DNA of 37,253 bases from Firm-04 sp045617625 (GTDB lineage: Bacteria > Bacillota > Clostridia > Oscillospirales > Ruminococcaceae). Below the pieces are notes generated by a model. That model saw only the letters and a list, made by a program, of their open reading frames with translations. It did not search any database and had not been told where the DNA came from. This document shows positions 8,979 through 17,583 of the stretch, in pieces; within the stretch, counting starts at the first letter, position 1; each line of letters opens with the position of its first letter. The translations under genes were made by a program, and so were the position numbers. Location: positions 1 through 37,253 of the forward strand of contig JAZLJA010000015.1 in the NCBI GenBank assembly GCA_045617625.1, written 5' to 3'.

Positions 8979-9007
8979 TTGCTTTTTCGTGCAAAATGTG
9001 GTATAAT
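8979..9007 (+). promoter_or_regulatory. Promoter of rel
   Basis: TTGCTT (8979-8984), 17-bp spacer, TATAAT (9002-9007), with TG at 8999-9000 forming an extended -10. The leader is about 70 nt. The -35 box and spacing are the same as in the rpsT promoter on the other strand. Confidence 0.8.
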
Positions 9008-9082
9008 ATACGATGGCGTGATGTATCTCATCATCTGCCGCAGCAACCATCCCCACGGCATTGCCAAAAAGGAGTGACCAGA

Positions 9083-11293
9083 ATGCCCGATTTCAAAAAC
9101 GAAACCTACACCATCGACAAGATTATCAATAAAATTCTCACCGATGACCGCCAGTACGACATCAGTAAGCTTATCACTGCTTATGAGTTCGCTGCGAAAT
9201 TCCATGAGGGGCAGACACGCTCATCCGGTGAGCCATACATCAATCATCCCGTTGCCGTCGCGCACATTCTGCTCGACCTCGGCATGGACACCGACACGCT
9301 TTGCGCCGCTTTGCTGCACGATGTCGTGGAGGACACCGATGCCACCCTCGACGATGTAAAAAAACGCTTCGGTGCCGATGTCGCTGCCCTCGTTGATGGT
9401 GTCACCAAACTCGAAAAAATCCCTGCGTTTTCCAGCGAACAGCAGCAGGCGGAAAACGTCATGAAAATATTGCTCGCCATGTCGCAGGATATCCGTGTCA
9501 TCATCATCAAACTTTGCGACCGCCTGCACAATATGCGCACACTGCAATACCGCCCCTCCCACAAGCAGCGCAAAACTGCCGCCGAAACCATGAATATCTA
9601 CGCGCCCATTGCACACCGTCTCGGCATTTTGTCATTGCAGGAGGAACTGGAGGATATCGCGTTTTACTACCTCGATGTGTTTGCCTATGAGGAGATCGAA
9701 CGGCAGCTTGAGATCGACAAAGCACAGCGCACCGCCCTCATCGACGGCATCAAGGCACAGATTGCCGAAAAACTCAACGAACAGGATTTCATCACCACGC
9801 CGCAGATCGACGGCCGCGTGAAAAGTATGTACGGCATCTATAAGAAAACCTATCTCAGCAGCAAAAACATGGAGGAGATCTACGACAAATATGCCGTGCG
9901 CGTGATCGTCACCACCATCGGCGAATGCTATAACGTGCTTTGCATCATTCACGAAATGTTCCGACCGCTGCCCAATCGCTTCAAGGATTACATCGCCGTG
10001 CCGAAAGCCAACGGCTACCAATCGCTGCACACCACCGTCATCGGAAAGGAAGGCGTGCCGTTTGAAGTGCAGATCCGCACCTGGGAAATGCACGCAAACT
10101 CCGAATACGGCGTCGCAGCCCACTGGAAATATAAAGAGGGCATTCAGGGCAAGGATAAACTCGAACAGCGGCTTGCCTGGGTGCGTCAGGTGATCGAGAC
10201 CCAGCAGGCAAGCGACGACCCTGAAGAACTCGTCAGCACCATCAAAAACGACATTGCCCCCGAGGATGTCGTCGTCATGACCCCGAAAGGCGAATCCGTC
10301 AGCCTGCCTGTGGGTTCCACGGTCATCGACTTTGCCTATCACATCCACACCGATGTCGGACACCGAGCCACAGGTGCAAAAGTCAGCGGCAAACTCGTCC
10401 CGCTGGATACGAAACTGCAAACGGGTCAGCTTGTGGAGATCATCACCAGCAAAGACCCTGACAAAGGCCCCAACCGCAACTGGCTGGAAATCGTCAAGAC
10501 CAACGAGGCACGCGCCAAGATCCGCGCATGGTTCAAACGCGAACGCCGTGAGGAAAACATCGCCACGGGCAAGGCAATGTTTGAACATGAATGCAAGCGG
10601 CACCACCTGAATTTCACGGGCGAACAGTGCATGGAATATCTGGGCGATGATTTGCGGCAGCATGGCTGCAGCACCATCGAGGATTTCTATGCCGCGATCG
10701 GTTACAGCGGACTGAATGTCGAGCGTGTCATGCTGCGGCTGCGTGAAAAAGTCAAGCGCATGAATGCCTCCATCGACGAACAGCTTCCCGCACCCACCGT
10801 CAAACCGATCATCCCCGAACACTCGGCACAAGGCAGCATCGTGCTGGATGAGATCACCGATCTGGATGTGAAGCTTGCCCGCTGCTGCAGCCCCATCCCC
10901 GGTGATGAGATCATCGGATTCATCACACGCGGACACGGGCTTTCCGTCCACACCAAAAGCTGCAAAAATTACCTTTCCGCCCTGCGCCACGGCGACAAGG
11001 AGGAACTGGAACGCTGGGTTGGTGTGGAGTGGTCAGCCAACAGCGGTGCCACCGAGATTCAGGCAAGCATCGAGGTGCTGGGCTTCAACCGCGTCGATCT
11101 GGTCTACGACCTCTACGGCGTGCTGAAAGATGCCCATGTTCCCGTGCTGCATTCGGGTTCCCGCACCCGCAAGGACAGCAATATTCTGTTTGAAGCAACG
11201 ATTTCCGTCGCCACCGCCGAGCATCTCCAGAAGATCCTTGAGAAAATGAAACGCGTCAAAGATGTGATCTCTGCCGAGCGTGCGGCAAACTGA
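9083..11293 (+). CDS. rel: Bifunctional (p)ppGpp synthetase/hydrolase (RelA/SpoT homologue)
   Basis: Makes and degrades the stringent-response alarmones. From ATG 9083 (ribosome-binding site AAAAAGGAG) the protein is 736 aa. The N-terminal HD hydrolase domain is intact, with LLHDVVEDT (His79, Asp80). The synthetase domain follows (RVKSMYGIYKK, DYIAVPKANGYQSLHTT), then a TGS domain (VVVMTPKGESVSLPVGST). After that come the Cys-containing RCCSPIPGDEIIGF segment and a C-terminal ACT domain. Both activities are therefore expected. The open frame reaches back to 8873 but runs through the clpX hairpin and the promoter, so the longer form is rejected. The MBL gene follows within 50 nt. Confidence 0.96.
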   Translation: MPDFKNETYTIDKIINKILTDDRQYDISKLITAYEFAAKFHEGQTRSSGEPYINHPVAVAHILLDLGMDTDTLCAALLHDVVEDTDATLDDVKKRFGADVAALVDGVTKLEKIPAFSSEQQQAENVMKILLAMSQDIRVIIIKLCDRLHNMRTLQYRPSHKQRKTAAETMNIYAPIAHRLGILSLQEELEDIAFYYLDVFAYEEIERQLEIDKAQRTALIDGIKAQIAEKLNEQDFITTPQIDGRVKSMYGIYKKTYLSSKNMEEIYDKYAVRVIVTTIGECYNVLCIIHEMFRPLPNRFKDYIAVPKANGYQSLHTTVIGKEGVPFEVQIRTWEMHANSEYGVAAHWKYKEGIQGKDKLEQRLAWVRQVIETQQASDDPEELVSTIKNDIAPEDVVVMTPKGESVSLPVGSTVIDFAYHIHTDVGHRATGAKVSGKLVPLDTKLQTGQLVEIITSKDPDKGPNRNWLEIVKTNEARAKIRAWFKRERREENIATGKAMFEHECKRHHLNFTGEQCMEYLGDDLRQHGCSTIEDFYAAIGYSGLNVERVMLRLREKVKRMNASIDEQLPAPTVKPIIPEHSAQGSIVLDEITDLDVKLARCCSPIPGDEIIGFITRGHGLSVHTKSCKNYLSALRHGDKEELERWVGVEWSANSGATEIQASIEVLGFNRVDLVYDLYGVLKDAHVPVLHSGSRTRKDSNILFEATISVATAEHLQKILEKMKRVKDVISAERAAN

Positions 11294-11339
11294 CAGCATC
11301 CGATCTTCCCCCCCATCACTGCCGCAAAGGAGCATGCAT

Positions 11340-11978
11340 ATGAAAATTGAAACCATTCCCGTCGGGCGACTGGAGGCAAACTGCCACATCGTTTCCGACG
11401 ATTTGAAAAACGCCATACTCATCGACACGGGTGCAGAGCCCGAACGCATTCTTCAGATCATCCGCGGGCAATCGCTCAACGTCAAAGCGATTTTGCTCAC
11501 CCACGCGCATTTCGACCACTTCGGTGCGGCGGCTGAGATCCAGAAAAGCCTTTCCGTCCCGATTTATGTCCACACCCTCGACAAACCCATGCTGCTTTCG
11601 GCAAAGGAAAGTCTTGCCATCGGCATCGGGTGCGGCAACGAATATCAGTCCCCCACGGACATCCAAACCTTTGAGGACGGCGACACGCTGCAATTCTCGG
11701 AGGAACTGACGTTTTCGGTCATACACACCCCCGGGCACACCCCCGGCGGCTCATGTTTCCGTCATGAAGATATCCTGTTTTCGGGCGATACGCTGTTCTA
11801 TCACAGCATCGGCAGAGTGGATTTCCCCGGCGGAAACATTCGTGATATGCGTGCTTCCCTGCGCCGACTGGGCACACTGGAGGGCGACTGCGAGGTGTAC
11901 TGCGGACATTTTGAAAACACCCGCCTCTCCATCGAACGAGAATACAGCCACTATCTGAACGCGGAGCAATCAAAATGA
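11340..11978 (+). CDS. Metallo-beta-lactamase-fold hydrolase, glyoxalase II-like
   Basis: Small cytosolic MBL-fold hydrolase. The metal-binding motif THAHFDH (His55, His57, Asp59, His60) is followed by HTPGHTPGG, FSGDTLF and a terminal GHFENT. This pattern matches the glyoxalase II-like YqgX group; the true substrate cannot be told from sequence. ATG 11340 has an AAAGGAG ribosome-binding site 7 nt upstream; an in-frame ATG at 11334 is too close to it. The stop overlaps the hemZ start (ATGA), so the two are coupled. Confidence 0.9.
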   Translation: MKIETIPVGRLEANCHIVSDDLKNAILIDTGAEPERILQIIRGQSLNVKAILLTHAHFDHFGAAAEIQKSLSVPIYVHTLDKPMLLSAKESLAIGIGCGNEYQSPTDIQTFEDGDTLQFSEELTFSVIHTPGHTPGGSCFRHEDILFSGDTLFYHSIGRVDFPGGNIRDMRASLRRLGTLEGDCEVYCGHFENTRLSIEREYSHYLNAEQSK

Positions 11979-13480
11979 TGACGATACATACCTTCGGACA
12001 CACCCGAAATTACGAAATGGAGGCGCTGCTGAAATTGTTTCTGCCTGCGGAACGGTTTCAGTTGTCCGTAAATCTCACGCAGGAGCCGCCGCAAACAGAA
12101 TACATCTCTGCGGTTTTGTGCCCGCTCCCCGACGGAATGCAGCAGCTCATCTGCCGCACCGATTGGCAGGGCAGCCAGTGTCAGGCTGAAAAAATCATGC
12201 CCGACAGCATTCAGGGCAACGACCTTGACCGCGAGATCTCTGCGCTGTTATATCCGCATTTGTGCGCGATTTCAGGGCTTCGCCCCGCCTGGGGAATGCT
12301 GACAGGCATCCGCCCCGTGAATTTGCTGCGCCGTTTTGTCAAGCGCGACGGCGGTCTGGCACAGGCAATGGACACCTTTCGCGATGTGTGGCACGTCACG
12401 GAGCAAAAAACACAGCTTGCCGCCCAGATCTTACAGGTGCAGCAGCCCATTTTCGACGCCACCCCGCAAAACGCCATCAGTATTTACGTGTCGATCCCGT
12501 TTTGCCCCTCGCGCTGCCGATACTGCTCGTTCGTAAGCAATTCGGTCACGCAGATGAAGCAAAAACTGCTTCCGGATTATCTGGACAAGCTGCATCGTGA
12601 GATCGAACTGACCGCCAAGCTGATCACCGAACAGAATCTTGAAATTGATACCGTTTATATCGGCGGCGGCACACCCACAGTGCTGGATGCCCCTGATCTG
12701 CATGATCTGCTGACATGGATCGACCGCTATCTGCTGCATGCACCGCGGCAATCGGGCGACACAACCGAACGCACGCTGCGCGAATATACGGTGGAAGCAG
12801 GACGTCCCGACACCATCACCCGCGAAAAGCTTGAAATCATGCGTGATTTCGGCGTGACGCGCATTTCGGTCAACCCGCAGAGCTTTCAGGACAATGTGCT
12901 GGAGGCAGCCGGCAGACCGCATTCCGCCGACGACACCATTGAGGCATACGAGCTGGCAAAAGAAGTCGGGTTCACAAACATCAACATGGATTTCATCGCA
13001 GGGCTGCCCTGCGACACCGCAGACGGGTTCCGTGAAAGCATCGACCGTGCGATCTCGCTTGCCCCTGCGAGCATTACGGTGCACTGTCTCTCGCTGAAAA
13101 AGGCGGCGGATTTCTACCAGTCGCTGCCGATGCCGGATGCAGAAACGGTGAGCGAAATGGTGGAATACGCACAGAATGCGCTGCAAAGCATGGGATACCG
13201 CCCGTATTATCTGTATCGGCAGAAGAACATGGCGGCGAATCTGGAGAATGTCGGCTATGCAAAGGCAGGATTTGAGAGCCCCTACAACGTGCTGATGATG
13301 GATGATTCGCAGACAATCCTCGGCATCGGTTCGGGTGCATCAACAAAACTGATCGGCGGCAAGCGCGGCATCGAGCGCGTGACAGAGTGCAAATACCCGT
13401 ATGATTATATCGAGCGCTACGACGAACTGATGGAGAAAAAACGTGCGCTGATCGTACCTGCGGCGGATGAATGCTTCTGA
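11975..13480 (+). CDS. hemZ: Coproporphyrinogen dehydrogenase-like radical SAM protein HemZ
   Basis: Radical SAM enzyme of the HemZ/HemN-like group. The [4Fe-4S] motif IPFCPSRCRYC carries Cys177, Cys181 and Cys184. YIGGGTPT binds SAM, and RISVNPQSFQDNVL resembles the HemN RISIGVQSF segment. The roughly 165-residue N-terminal domain before the cluster is typical of HemZ rather than HemN or HemW. Its 501 aa are normal. No other haem gene is nearby, so its actual substrate here is uncertain. It follows the MBL gene with a 4-nt overlap, a common Clostridia arrangement. Confidence 0.87.
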   Translation: MMTIHTFGHTRNYEMEALLKLFLPAERFQLSVNLTQEPPQTEYISAVLCPLPDGMQQLICRTDWQGSQCQAEKIMPDSIQGNDLDREISALLYPHLCAISGLRPAWGMLTGIRPVNLLRRFVKRDGGLAQAMDTFRDVWHVTEQKTQLAAQILQVQQPIFDATPQNAISIYVSIPFCPSRCRYCSFVSNSVTQMKQKLLPDYLDKLHREIELTAKLITEQNLEIDTVYIGGGTPTVLDAPDLHDLLTWIDRYLLHAPRQSGDTTERTLREYTVEAGRPDTITREKLEIMRDFGVTRISVNPQSFQDNVLEAAGRPHSADDTIEAYELAKEVGFTNINMDFIAGLPCDTADGFRESIDRAISLAPASITVHCLSLKKAADFYQSLPMPDAETVSEMVEYAQNALQSMGYRPYYLYRQKNMAANLENVGYAKAGFESPYNVLMMDDSQTILGIGSGASTKLIGGKRGIERVTECKYPYDYIERYDELMEKKRALIVPAADECF

Positions 13481-13484
13481 ACGA

Positions 13485-13544
13485 TGTATCTGCGGTGCAT
13501 TCATAACATGCCGTCCCCAAACCCTGCCAAAGGGAGGGTGTCCC
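13485..13544 (+). repeat. Dispersed intergenic repeat, copy A
   Basis: Starts gtatctgcggtgcatt and continues tgccgtccccaaaccctgccaaagg. The same order of blocks occurs at 31406-31478 with an extra hairpin inserted. It lies between hemZ and its terminator. It could be a MITE-like or REP-like element; only two copies are in the window. Confidence 0.4.
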
Positions 13545-13566
13545 ATGATAAACGGCGACCATAAAC

Positions 13567-13607
13567 AAAAACGCTCAAGCCTTTATGAAGGGCTTGAGCG
13601 TTTTTTT
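13567..13607. terminator. Bidirectional terminator between hemZ and spoVM
   Basis: CGCTCAAGCC (13572-13581) and GGCTTGAGCG (13591-13600) form a perfect 10-bp stem with a 9-nt loop. Seven T follow on the plus strand, and an A-rich run on the other side gives a T-run on the minus strand. It serves convergent hemZ and spoVM. Confidence 0.92.
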
Positions 13608-13619
13608 GTGACAAGCGAA

Positions 13620-13712
13620 TCAATCACTCTCGCAAGTCTCCTTTTTGATGTGAAACAACAGTCGGAAAATCCCCGAAAGCAACCGCGGACTTCTCATAAC
13701 CACAACCTTCAT
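13620..13712 (-). CDS. spoVM: Stage V sporulation protein SpoVM, 30-codon gene
   Basis: Tiny amphipathic-helix protein that, in Bacillus, recognises the positively curved forespore membrane and anchors SpoIVA. Reading the minus strand from ATG 13712 gives a 30-aa product beginning MKVVVMRSPRLLSGIFR. Aligned with the 26-aa Bacillus SpoVM, Lys2, Pro9, Leu12, Gly14, Ile15 and Arg17 sit at the same positions, including the functionally important Pro9. A CAGGAGGGATG ribosome-binding site lies just upstream and a strong terminator follows. It is too short for usual gene calling. Upstream, CATATACT (about 13742-13749, minus) resembles a sigma-E -10 box, but no matching -35 is clear. gpr elsewhere in the window supports a spore-former. 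Confidence 0.85.
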   Translation of the reverse strand: MKVVVMRSPRLLSGIFRLLFHIKKETCESD

Positions 13713-13769
13713 AAACGCATCCCTCCTGTGCTTGATACCACAGTATATGCGCCCCGCCCGATTGTGTGA

Positions 13770-14384
13770 CTATTCTTCCGCCTCGTCATCAACAGGCACC
13801 GTGATGTCCTCCAGCAGCGCACGCAGCTCGTCAACACCCTCCCCTGTCACCGAGGAAAACACGATCGTCGTCATATCCTCAAACTGCGGGATCTCCGTCG
13901 GCAATGCCGCCAAACGCTTTGTGCGCTCGGTTTTATTGAGCTTATCCGCTTTTGTCAGCACCAGCACAAAAGGCATCTCCGTGTCCATCAGAAAATCAAT
14001 CATCTGCAAGTCATCTTTCGTGGGCGGATGCCGCATATCAATCAGCTGCAAGACCGCACGCACATCGCGTTCCGCCTGCAAATAGCCGTTGATCAGATCG
14101 CCCCAGCGATGCAGCTCGGATTTCGACGTTTTCGCATAGCCATAGCCGGGCAGATCGACAAACGTGACCTCCCCGCAGCGATAAAAATTGATGGTCGCGG
14201 TTTTGCCGGGCACCGCACTCACACGCGCCAGATTTTTTCGGTTGAACAGCTTATTGATCAGCGTGGATTTGCCCACATTGGAGCGTCCCGCAAAAGCGAT
14301 CTCCGCGCCGCTGCACGGGCGAAGCTGCTTTGCCGTGCCGAATGCCGTTTCAAATTCTGCTTGATTCCAATTCACGTTTTTCAC
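13770..14384 (-). CDS. engB: Ribosome biogenesis GTPase EngB (YsxC/YihA)
   Basis: Essential small GTPase for 50S assembly. The P-loop AGRSNVGKSTLIN is followed by the G2/G3 region (SAVPGKTATINFYR and VDLPGYGYAK) and G4 LTKAD. Its 204 aa are typical. The start is GTG 14384, but a second in-frame GTG at 14375 is better spaced from the ACGGAG ribosome-binding site, so the first three residues are uncertain. It begins 18 nt after the lon stop, giving the conserved lon-engB order. spoVM follows 57 nt downstream. Confidence 0.95.
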   Translation of the reverse strand: MKNVNWNQAEFETAFGTAKQLRPCSGAEIAFAGRSNVGKSTLINKLFNRKNLARVSAVPGKTATINFYRCGEVTFVDLPGYGYAKTSKSELHRWGDLINGYLQAERDVRAVLQLIDMRHPPTKDDLQMIDFLMDTEMPFVLVLTKADKLNKTERTKRLAALPTEIPQFEDMTTIVFSSVTGEGVDELRALLEDITVPVDDEAEE

Positions 14385-14402
14385 GCTCCGTCTTGATTTT
14401 CG

Positions 14403-16847
14403 TCAGGTTTTCGGGTTGATGTCCGTGCGCTCCCAGAGCTGTTTCATCGGCGGCAGCGAAAGCATCTGCGCCTCCTCAGGAACAAGCGGTTCCAGCTCCA
14501 GATCATAATGCGGCGACACCAGTGCATTTTGCAGCACCGTCTCCAGTGTATCGCAGGGAATGAACGTGATCGCATCGCGCACTGCCGCGTCAATCTCTGC
14601 CAGATCAGGCACATTGCCCGCAGGAATCAGCACCGTGCGGATGCCCGCTTTATAAGCCGCCATAGATTTTTCGGTCAGTCCGCCGATGGGCAGCACCTTG
14701 CCGTGCAGCGTGATCTCACCCGTCATGGCGATATCGTGCCGCACAAGCAGCCCCGAAAACGCCGATACAAGTGCAGTGGTCATGGTCACGCCTGCGCTGG
14801 GACCGTCTTTCGGCACAGCCCCCTCAGGTGCGTGGATGTGGATATCCTTTGTTTTGAACAATTCAGGGTTGATATCATATTTCCGAGCCACCGAGCGCAC
14901 ATAGGATACTGCGATCTTGGCACTTTCCTTCATCACATCGCCCAGCGAACCCGTGAGCTGCAAATCGCCTTTGCCGTCCATCGTCAGAACTTCCAGCGGC
15001 ATCAGCACACCGCCAACGCTTGTCCACGCAAGCCCGTTGACAAGCCCGACCGTGTCCTCCTCCGCATGGAAATCGGCATTATACTTATGCGGTCCGAGTG
15101 CGGTTTCAAGCGATTCCGGCGTGAACTGTACCTTTTTCACATCATCCGCAACGATCATCTTTGCGGCTTTGCGGCACAGCGCACCGATCTGACGCTCCAG
15201 CGTGCGCACGCCTGCCTCCTTGGTATAGCAGTCGATGAGGGAATAAAGCGCGGCATCCGTCACACGGATCTGTGATGCTTTGAGCCCGTTTTTCTTGATC
15301 TGCTTTTTGAGCAGATGCTCTTTTGCAATGTGGAATTTCTCCTCGCGGGTATAGGAATTCAGCTCAATGACCTCCATACGGTCGAGCAGCGGCGCGGGGA
15401 TGGTTTCGGTGGTGTTGGCAGTCGTGACAAACATCACCTGACTCAAATCGAACGGCACCTCGAGGAAATGGTCACGGAATGCGTGATTCTGCTCGCTGTC
15501 GAGCACTTCGAGCATCGCAGAAGCGGGGTCGCCCTTATAGTCGTTGCCCATTTTGTCAATCTCATCGAGCAGGATCATGGGGTTCATCGAGCCTGCCTGC
15601 CGCATGGCTTCCATGATGCGTCCGGGCATTGCGCCGACATAGGTCTTTCTGTGTCCGCGGATATCTGCCTCATCCTTGATGCCGCCCAGCGACACACGCA
15701 CGTATTTTCTGCCCAGTGCCTTTGCGATCGAACGCCCCACCGAGGTCTTGCCCACGCCGGGAGGTCCCACCAGACAAATGATCTGCCCTGTGACATCAGG
15801 CTGCAGCGCGTGAACGCTCATGCTTTCCAGCACACGTTCCTTGACGCGCTTCAAACCGTAATGTTCCTTGTCAAGCAGTGCCTCAGCCTTGTGGATATCG
15901 AGCTTTTCCTTGGTTCTGATGTTCCACGGCAGTGCCAGCACCGCGTCGAGATAATTGCGGATGACATAAGCTTCCTGCGAGGACGAGGGCATTTTCAGCA
16001 GCCGCTCCGCCTCATGTGAAAGCTTGTCGGTGTCCGATTCGGACAAATTCAGTGCGGCGATTTTGGCAAGATACTGATAAACCTCCTCCTGCTCATCGTC
16101 CTCACCGAGTTCATCGGAGATCACCTTCATCTGCTCGCGCAGGAAATATTCGCGCTGTCCCTTATCAATATGTTCCTGCACCTTTTCCTGCAAATCGTTT
16201 TCGATCTCCAGCACTTCGGTTTCCTTCGCAAGTGCCGCAAAGAGCATCGTCAGGCGCAGAAACAGGTTGCTTTCTTCGAGCATCATCTGCTTGTCGAGAT
16301 AACTGAACCGCACGTTGAATGCCACCCCGTTGAAAAGCATTCGGGGGTCTTCTTCGCTGAGAATTTTTTCGATCAGTTCCTGCGGCAGTTTATCCTGCAA
16401 GCGGCTATATTTGGCAAATGCATCTCTGACTGCGCGGGAAACGGCAGTCAGCTCACTTTCATCAAGTTTGGCTCGGCTGTAATCGGGGAGGCGGCGGTAA
16501 GAGGCTTTCAGATAACCGTCGGACATTTCCACATCGCCCAGACGGGCACGGCAGATACACTCTGCCAGCACACGGCTGGAATCGCCTGTCTGCACCACCT
16601 GTCGGATCTCAGCGATCACGCCCACATGGAACAGATCGCGTTCAGTGGGCAGTTCATCCATAATATCGCGCTGTGCCACCAAGAAGATTCTGCGGTCTGC
16701 GGAAGTGGCGGCTTCCAGTGCTTTTTCTGATATTTCCCGTGCCACATCGAAGTGCAGGATCATCTTCGGAAAACCGACCACCCCGCGAAGGGCGATCATC
16801 GGTATTTTCTGCACAGTGCGGCGGGATTCTTCTTTCTGTTCGCTCAT
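14403..16847 (-). CDS. lon: ATP-dependent Lon protease (LonA)
   Basis: Homohexameric AAA+ protease for quality control. The N-terminal substrate domain starts with IPMIALRGVVGFPKM. The ATPase has Walker A GPPGVGKTSVG and Walker B MILLDEIDKM. The protease domain has the Ser-Lys dyad, Ser684 in KDGPSAG and Lys727 in GLTEKS. No membrane segment is present, so it is LonA rather than LonB. Its 814 aa are slightly longer than average. ATG 16847 follows a GATAGGAAT ribosome-binding site. Its own promoter lies at 16933-16961. Confidence 0.97.
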   Translation of the reverse strand: MSEQKEESRRTVQKIPMIALRGVVGFPKMILHFDVAREISEKALEAATSADRRIFLVAQRDIMDELPTERDLFHVGVIAEIRQVVQTGDSSRVLAECICRARLGDVEMSDGYLKASYRRLPDYSRAKLDESELTAVSRAVRDAFAKYSRLQDKLPQELIEKILSEEDPRMLFNGVAFNVRFSYLDKQMMLEESNLFLRLTMLFAALAKETEVLEIENDLQEKVQEHIDKGQREYFLREQMKVISDELGEDDEQEEVYQYLAKIAALNLSESDTDKLSHEAERLLKMPSSSQEAYVIRNYLDAVLALPWNIRTKEKLDIHKAEALLDKEHYGLKRVKERVLESMSVHALQPDVTGQIICLVGPPGVGKTSVGRSIAKALGRKYVRVSLGGIKDEADIRGHRKTYVGAMPGRIMEAMRQAGSMNPMILLDEIDKMGNDYKGDPASAMLEVLDSEQNHAFRDHFLEVPFDLSQVMFVTTANTTETIPAPLLDRMEVIELNSYTREEKFHIAKEHLLKKQIKKNGLKASQIRVTDAALYSLIDCYTKEAGVRTLERQIGALCRKAAKMIVADDVKKVQFTPESLETALGPHKYNADFHAEEDTVGLVNGLAWTSVGGVLMPLEVLTMDGKGDLQLTGSLGDVMKESAKIAVSYVRSVARKYDINPELFKTKDIHIHAPEGAVPKDGPSAGVTMTTALVSAFSGLLVRHDIAMTGEITLHGKVLPIGGLTEKSMAAYKAGIRTVLIPAGNVPDLAEIDAAVRDAITFIPCDTLETVLQNALVSPHYDLELEPLVPEEAQMLSLPPMKQLWERTDINPKT

Positions 16848-16932
16848 CTTGTATTCCTATCTGCCCTGCACGGCGGAATGCCTGACATCACGCGTGTGCA
16901 GCCGCATGATATCGCCTTTTGTATGTAATACC

Positions 16933-16961
16933 ATTATACAGGATTTTGCCCCAAATTGCAA
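16933..16961 (-). promoter_or_regulatory. Promoter of lon-engB
   Basis: On the minus strand, TTGCAA (16961-16956), a 17-bp spacer, then TATAAT (16938-16933). The leader to the lon start is about 80 nt. No CIRCE or CtsR-type operator was recognised. Confidence 0.7.
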
Positions 16962-17003
16962 GTGGTAAAATCAGCAGAATCAAGTTATTTTTCGACATGA
17001 TCC

Positions 17004-17044
17004 GCAGAAAAGAAACAGCCGCAACCCGTGCGGGCTACGGCTGT
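17004..17044 (-). terminator. Terminator of rpsT
   Basis: On the minus strand, ACAGCCG (17044-17038) pairs with CGGCTGT (17021-17015), with further GC pairing inside the loop, followed by TTTCTTTTC. It ends rpsT ahead of the lon promoter. Confidence 0.8.
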
Positions 17045-17058
17045 TTTGGGAGATAAAA

Positions 17059-17328
17059 TTAAGCGTTAAGAAGCTTCATCAGCTGAGACTTCTTACGAGC
17101 AGCGCAGTTCTTGTGAATCAGACCCTTTGCGCAAGCCTGATCGACGCGCTTGATTGCATATCTGACAACTGCTTCCTTATCCTTGCCGCCGACGAAGTTT
17201 GCCTTCTTGATTGCGGTTTTCAGAGCGGAACGGGTTGCACGATTGCGGGCAGCACGAACAGCGTTAATCTTGTCTCTTTTTTCAGGGGTCGGACGCTTTT
17301 TCGGTGCGTTAACTTTTGAAACTGCCAT
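17059..17328 (-). CDS. rpsT: 30S ribosomal protein S20
   Basis: Small basic primary-binding protein of the 30S subunit. The 89-aa Lys/Arg-rich helical protein has the S20 pattern KRDKINAVRAARNRATRS, KTAIKKA and the conserved C-terminal half (AIKRVDQACAKGLIHKNCAARKKSQL, given here only in outline by its position, residues 58-83). A strong AAGGAG ribosome-binding site precedes ATG 17328. It is transcribed alone between its own promoter and terminator. Confidence 0.95.
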   Translation of the reverse strand: MAVSKVNAPKKRPTPEKRDKINAVRAARNRATRSALKTAIKKANFVGGKDKEAVVRYAIKRVDQACAKGLIHKNCAARKKSQLMKLLNA

Positions 17329-17473
17329 TTTAGGTTACTCCTTTTTCACGAATAATCAATTCACAGAATAATTTCGGAAAAGCGGCATACAGTAATGCAG
17401 GTCGGTTATGGCGGGGCCGACTGCCTTTTGCGGGTGGGGACCGCAGAAATGTCATGTCGCGAAACCATAGTCT

Positions 17474-17502
17474 ATTGTACCATGTTCTGCGGCAAAAAGC
17501 AA
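17474..17502 (-). promoter_or_regulatory. Promoter of rpsT
   Basis: On the minus strand, TTGCTT (17502-17497), 17-bp spacer, TACAAT (17479-17474). The leader is about 140 nt, long enough for autoregulation by S20, although no structure was recognised. The 17329-17583 gap holds this leader plus the gpr ribosome-binding site; no clear sigma-G promoter for gpr was found. Confidence 0.7.
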
Positions 17503-17583
17503 GCGGCGAAAGAGAAATCTTTCGGTGATTTTTCGGCAAACTTTTCATCATTTTGCACAATCGGCATCAAAGGAGGCAGACAA

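Noticed and set aside
8873..9082. 70-codon N-terminal extension of rel
   Set aside because: It would be translated through the clpX hairpin and the rel promoter; ATG 9083 has a proper ribosome-binding site.
9632..10990. 452-codon minus-strand frame inside rel
   Set aside because: Antisense shadow of a clearly conserved RelA/SpoT gene.
13545..13769. Small plus-strand ORF with a GGGAGGG ribosome-binding-like site after hemZ
   Set aside because: It reads through the bidirectional terminator and antisense through spoVM; no family resemblance.
17360..17395. Sigma-G promoter for gpr (gaata and cataca boxes)
   Set aside because: Spacing is about 14 bp and the -10 is interrupted, so it does not fit the consensus; it also lies about 190 nt from the start.
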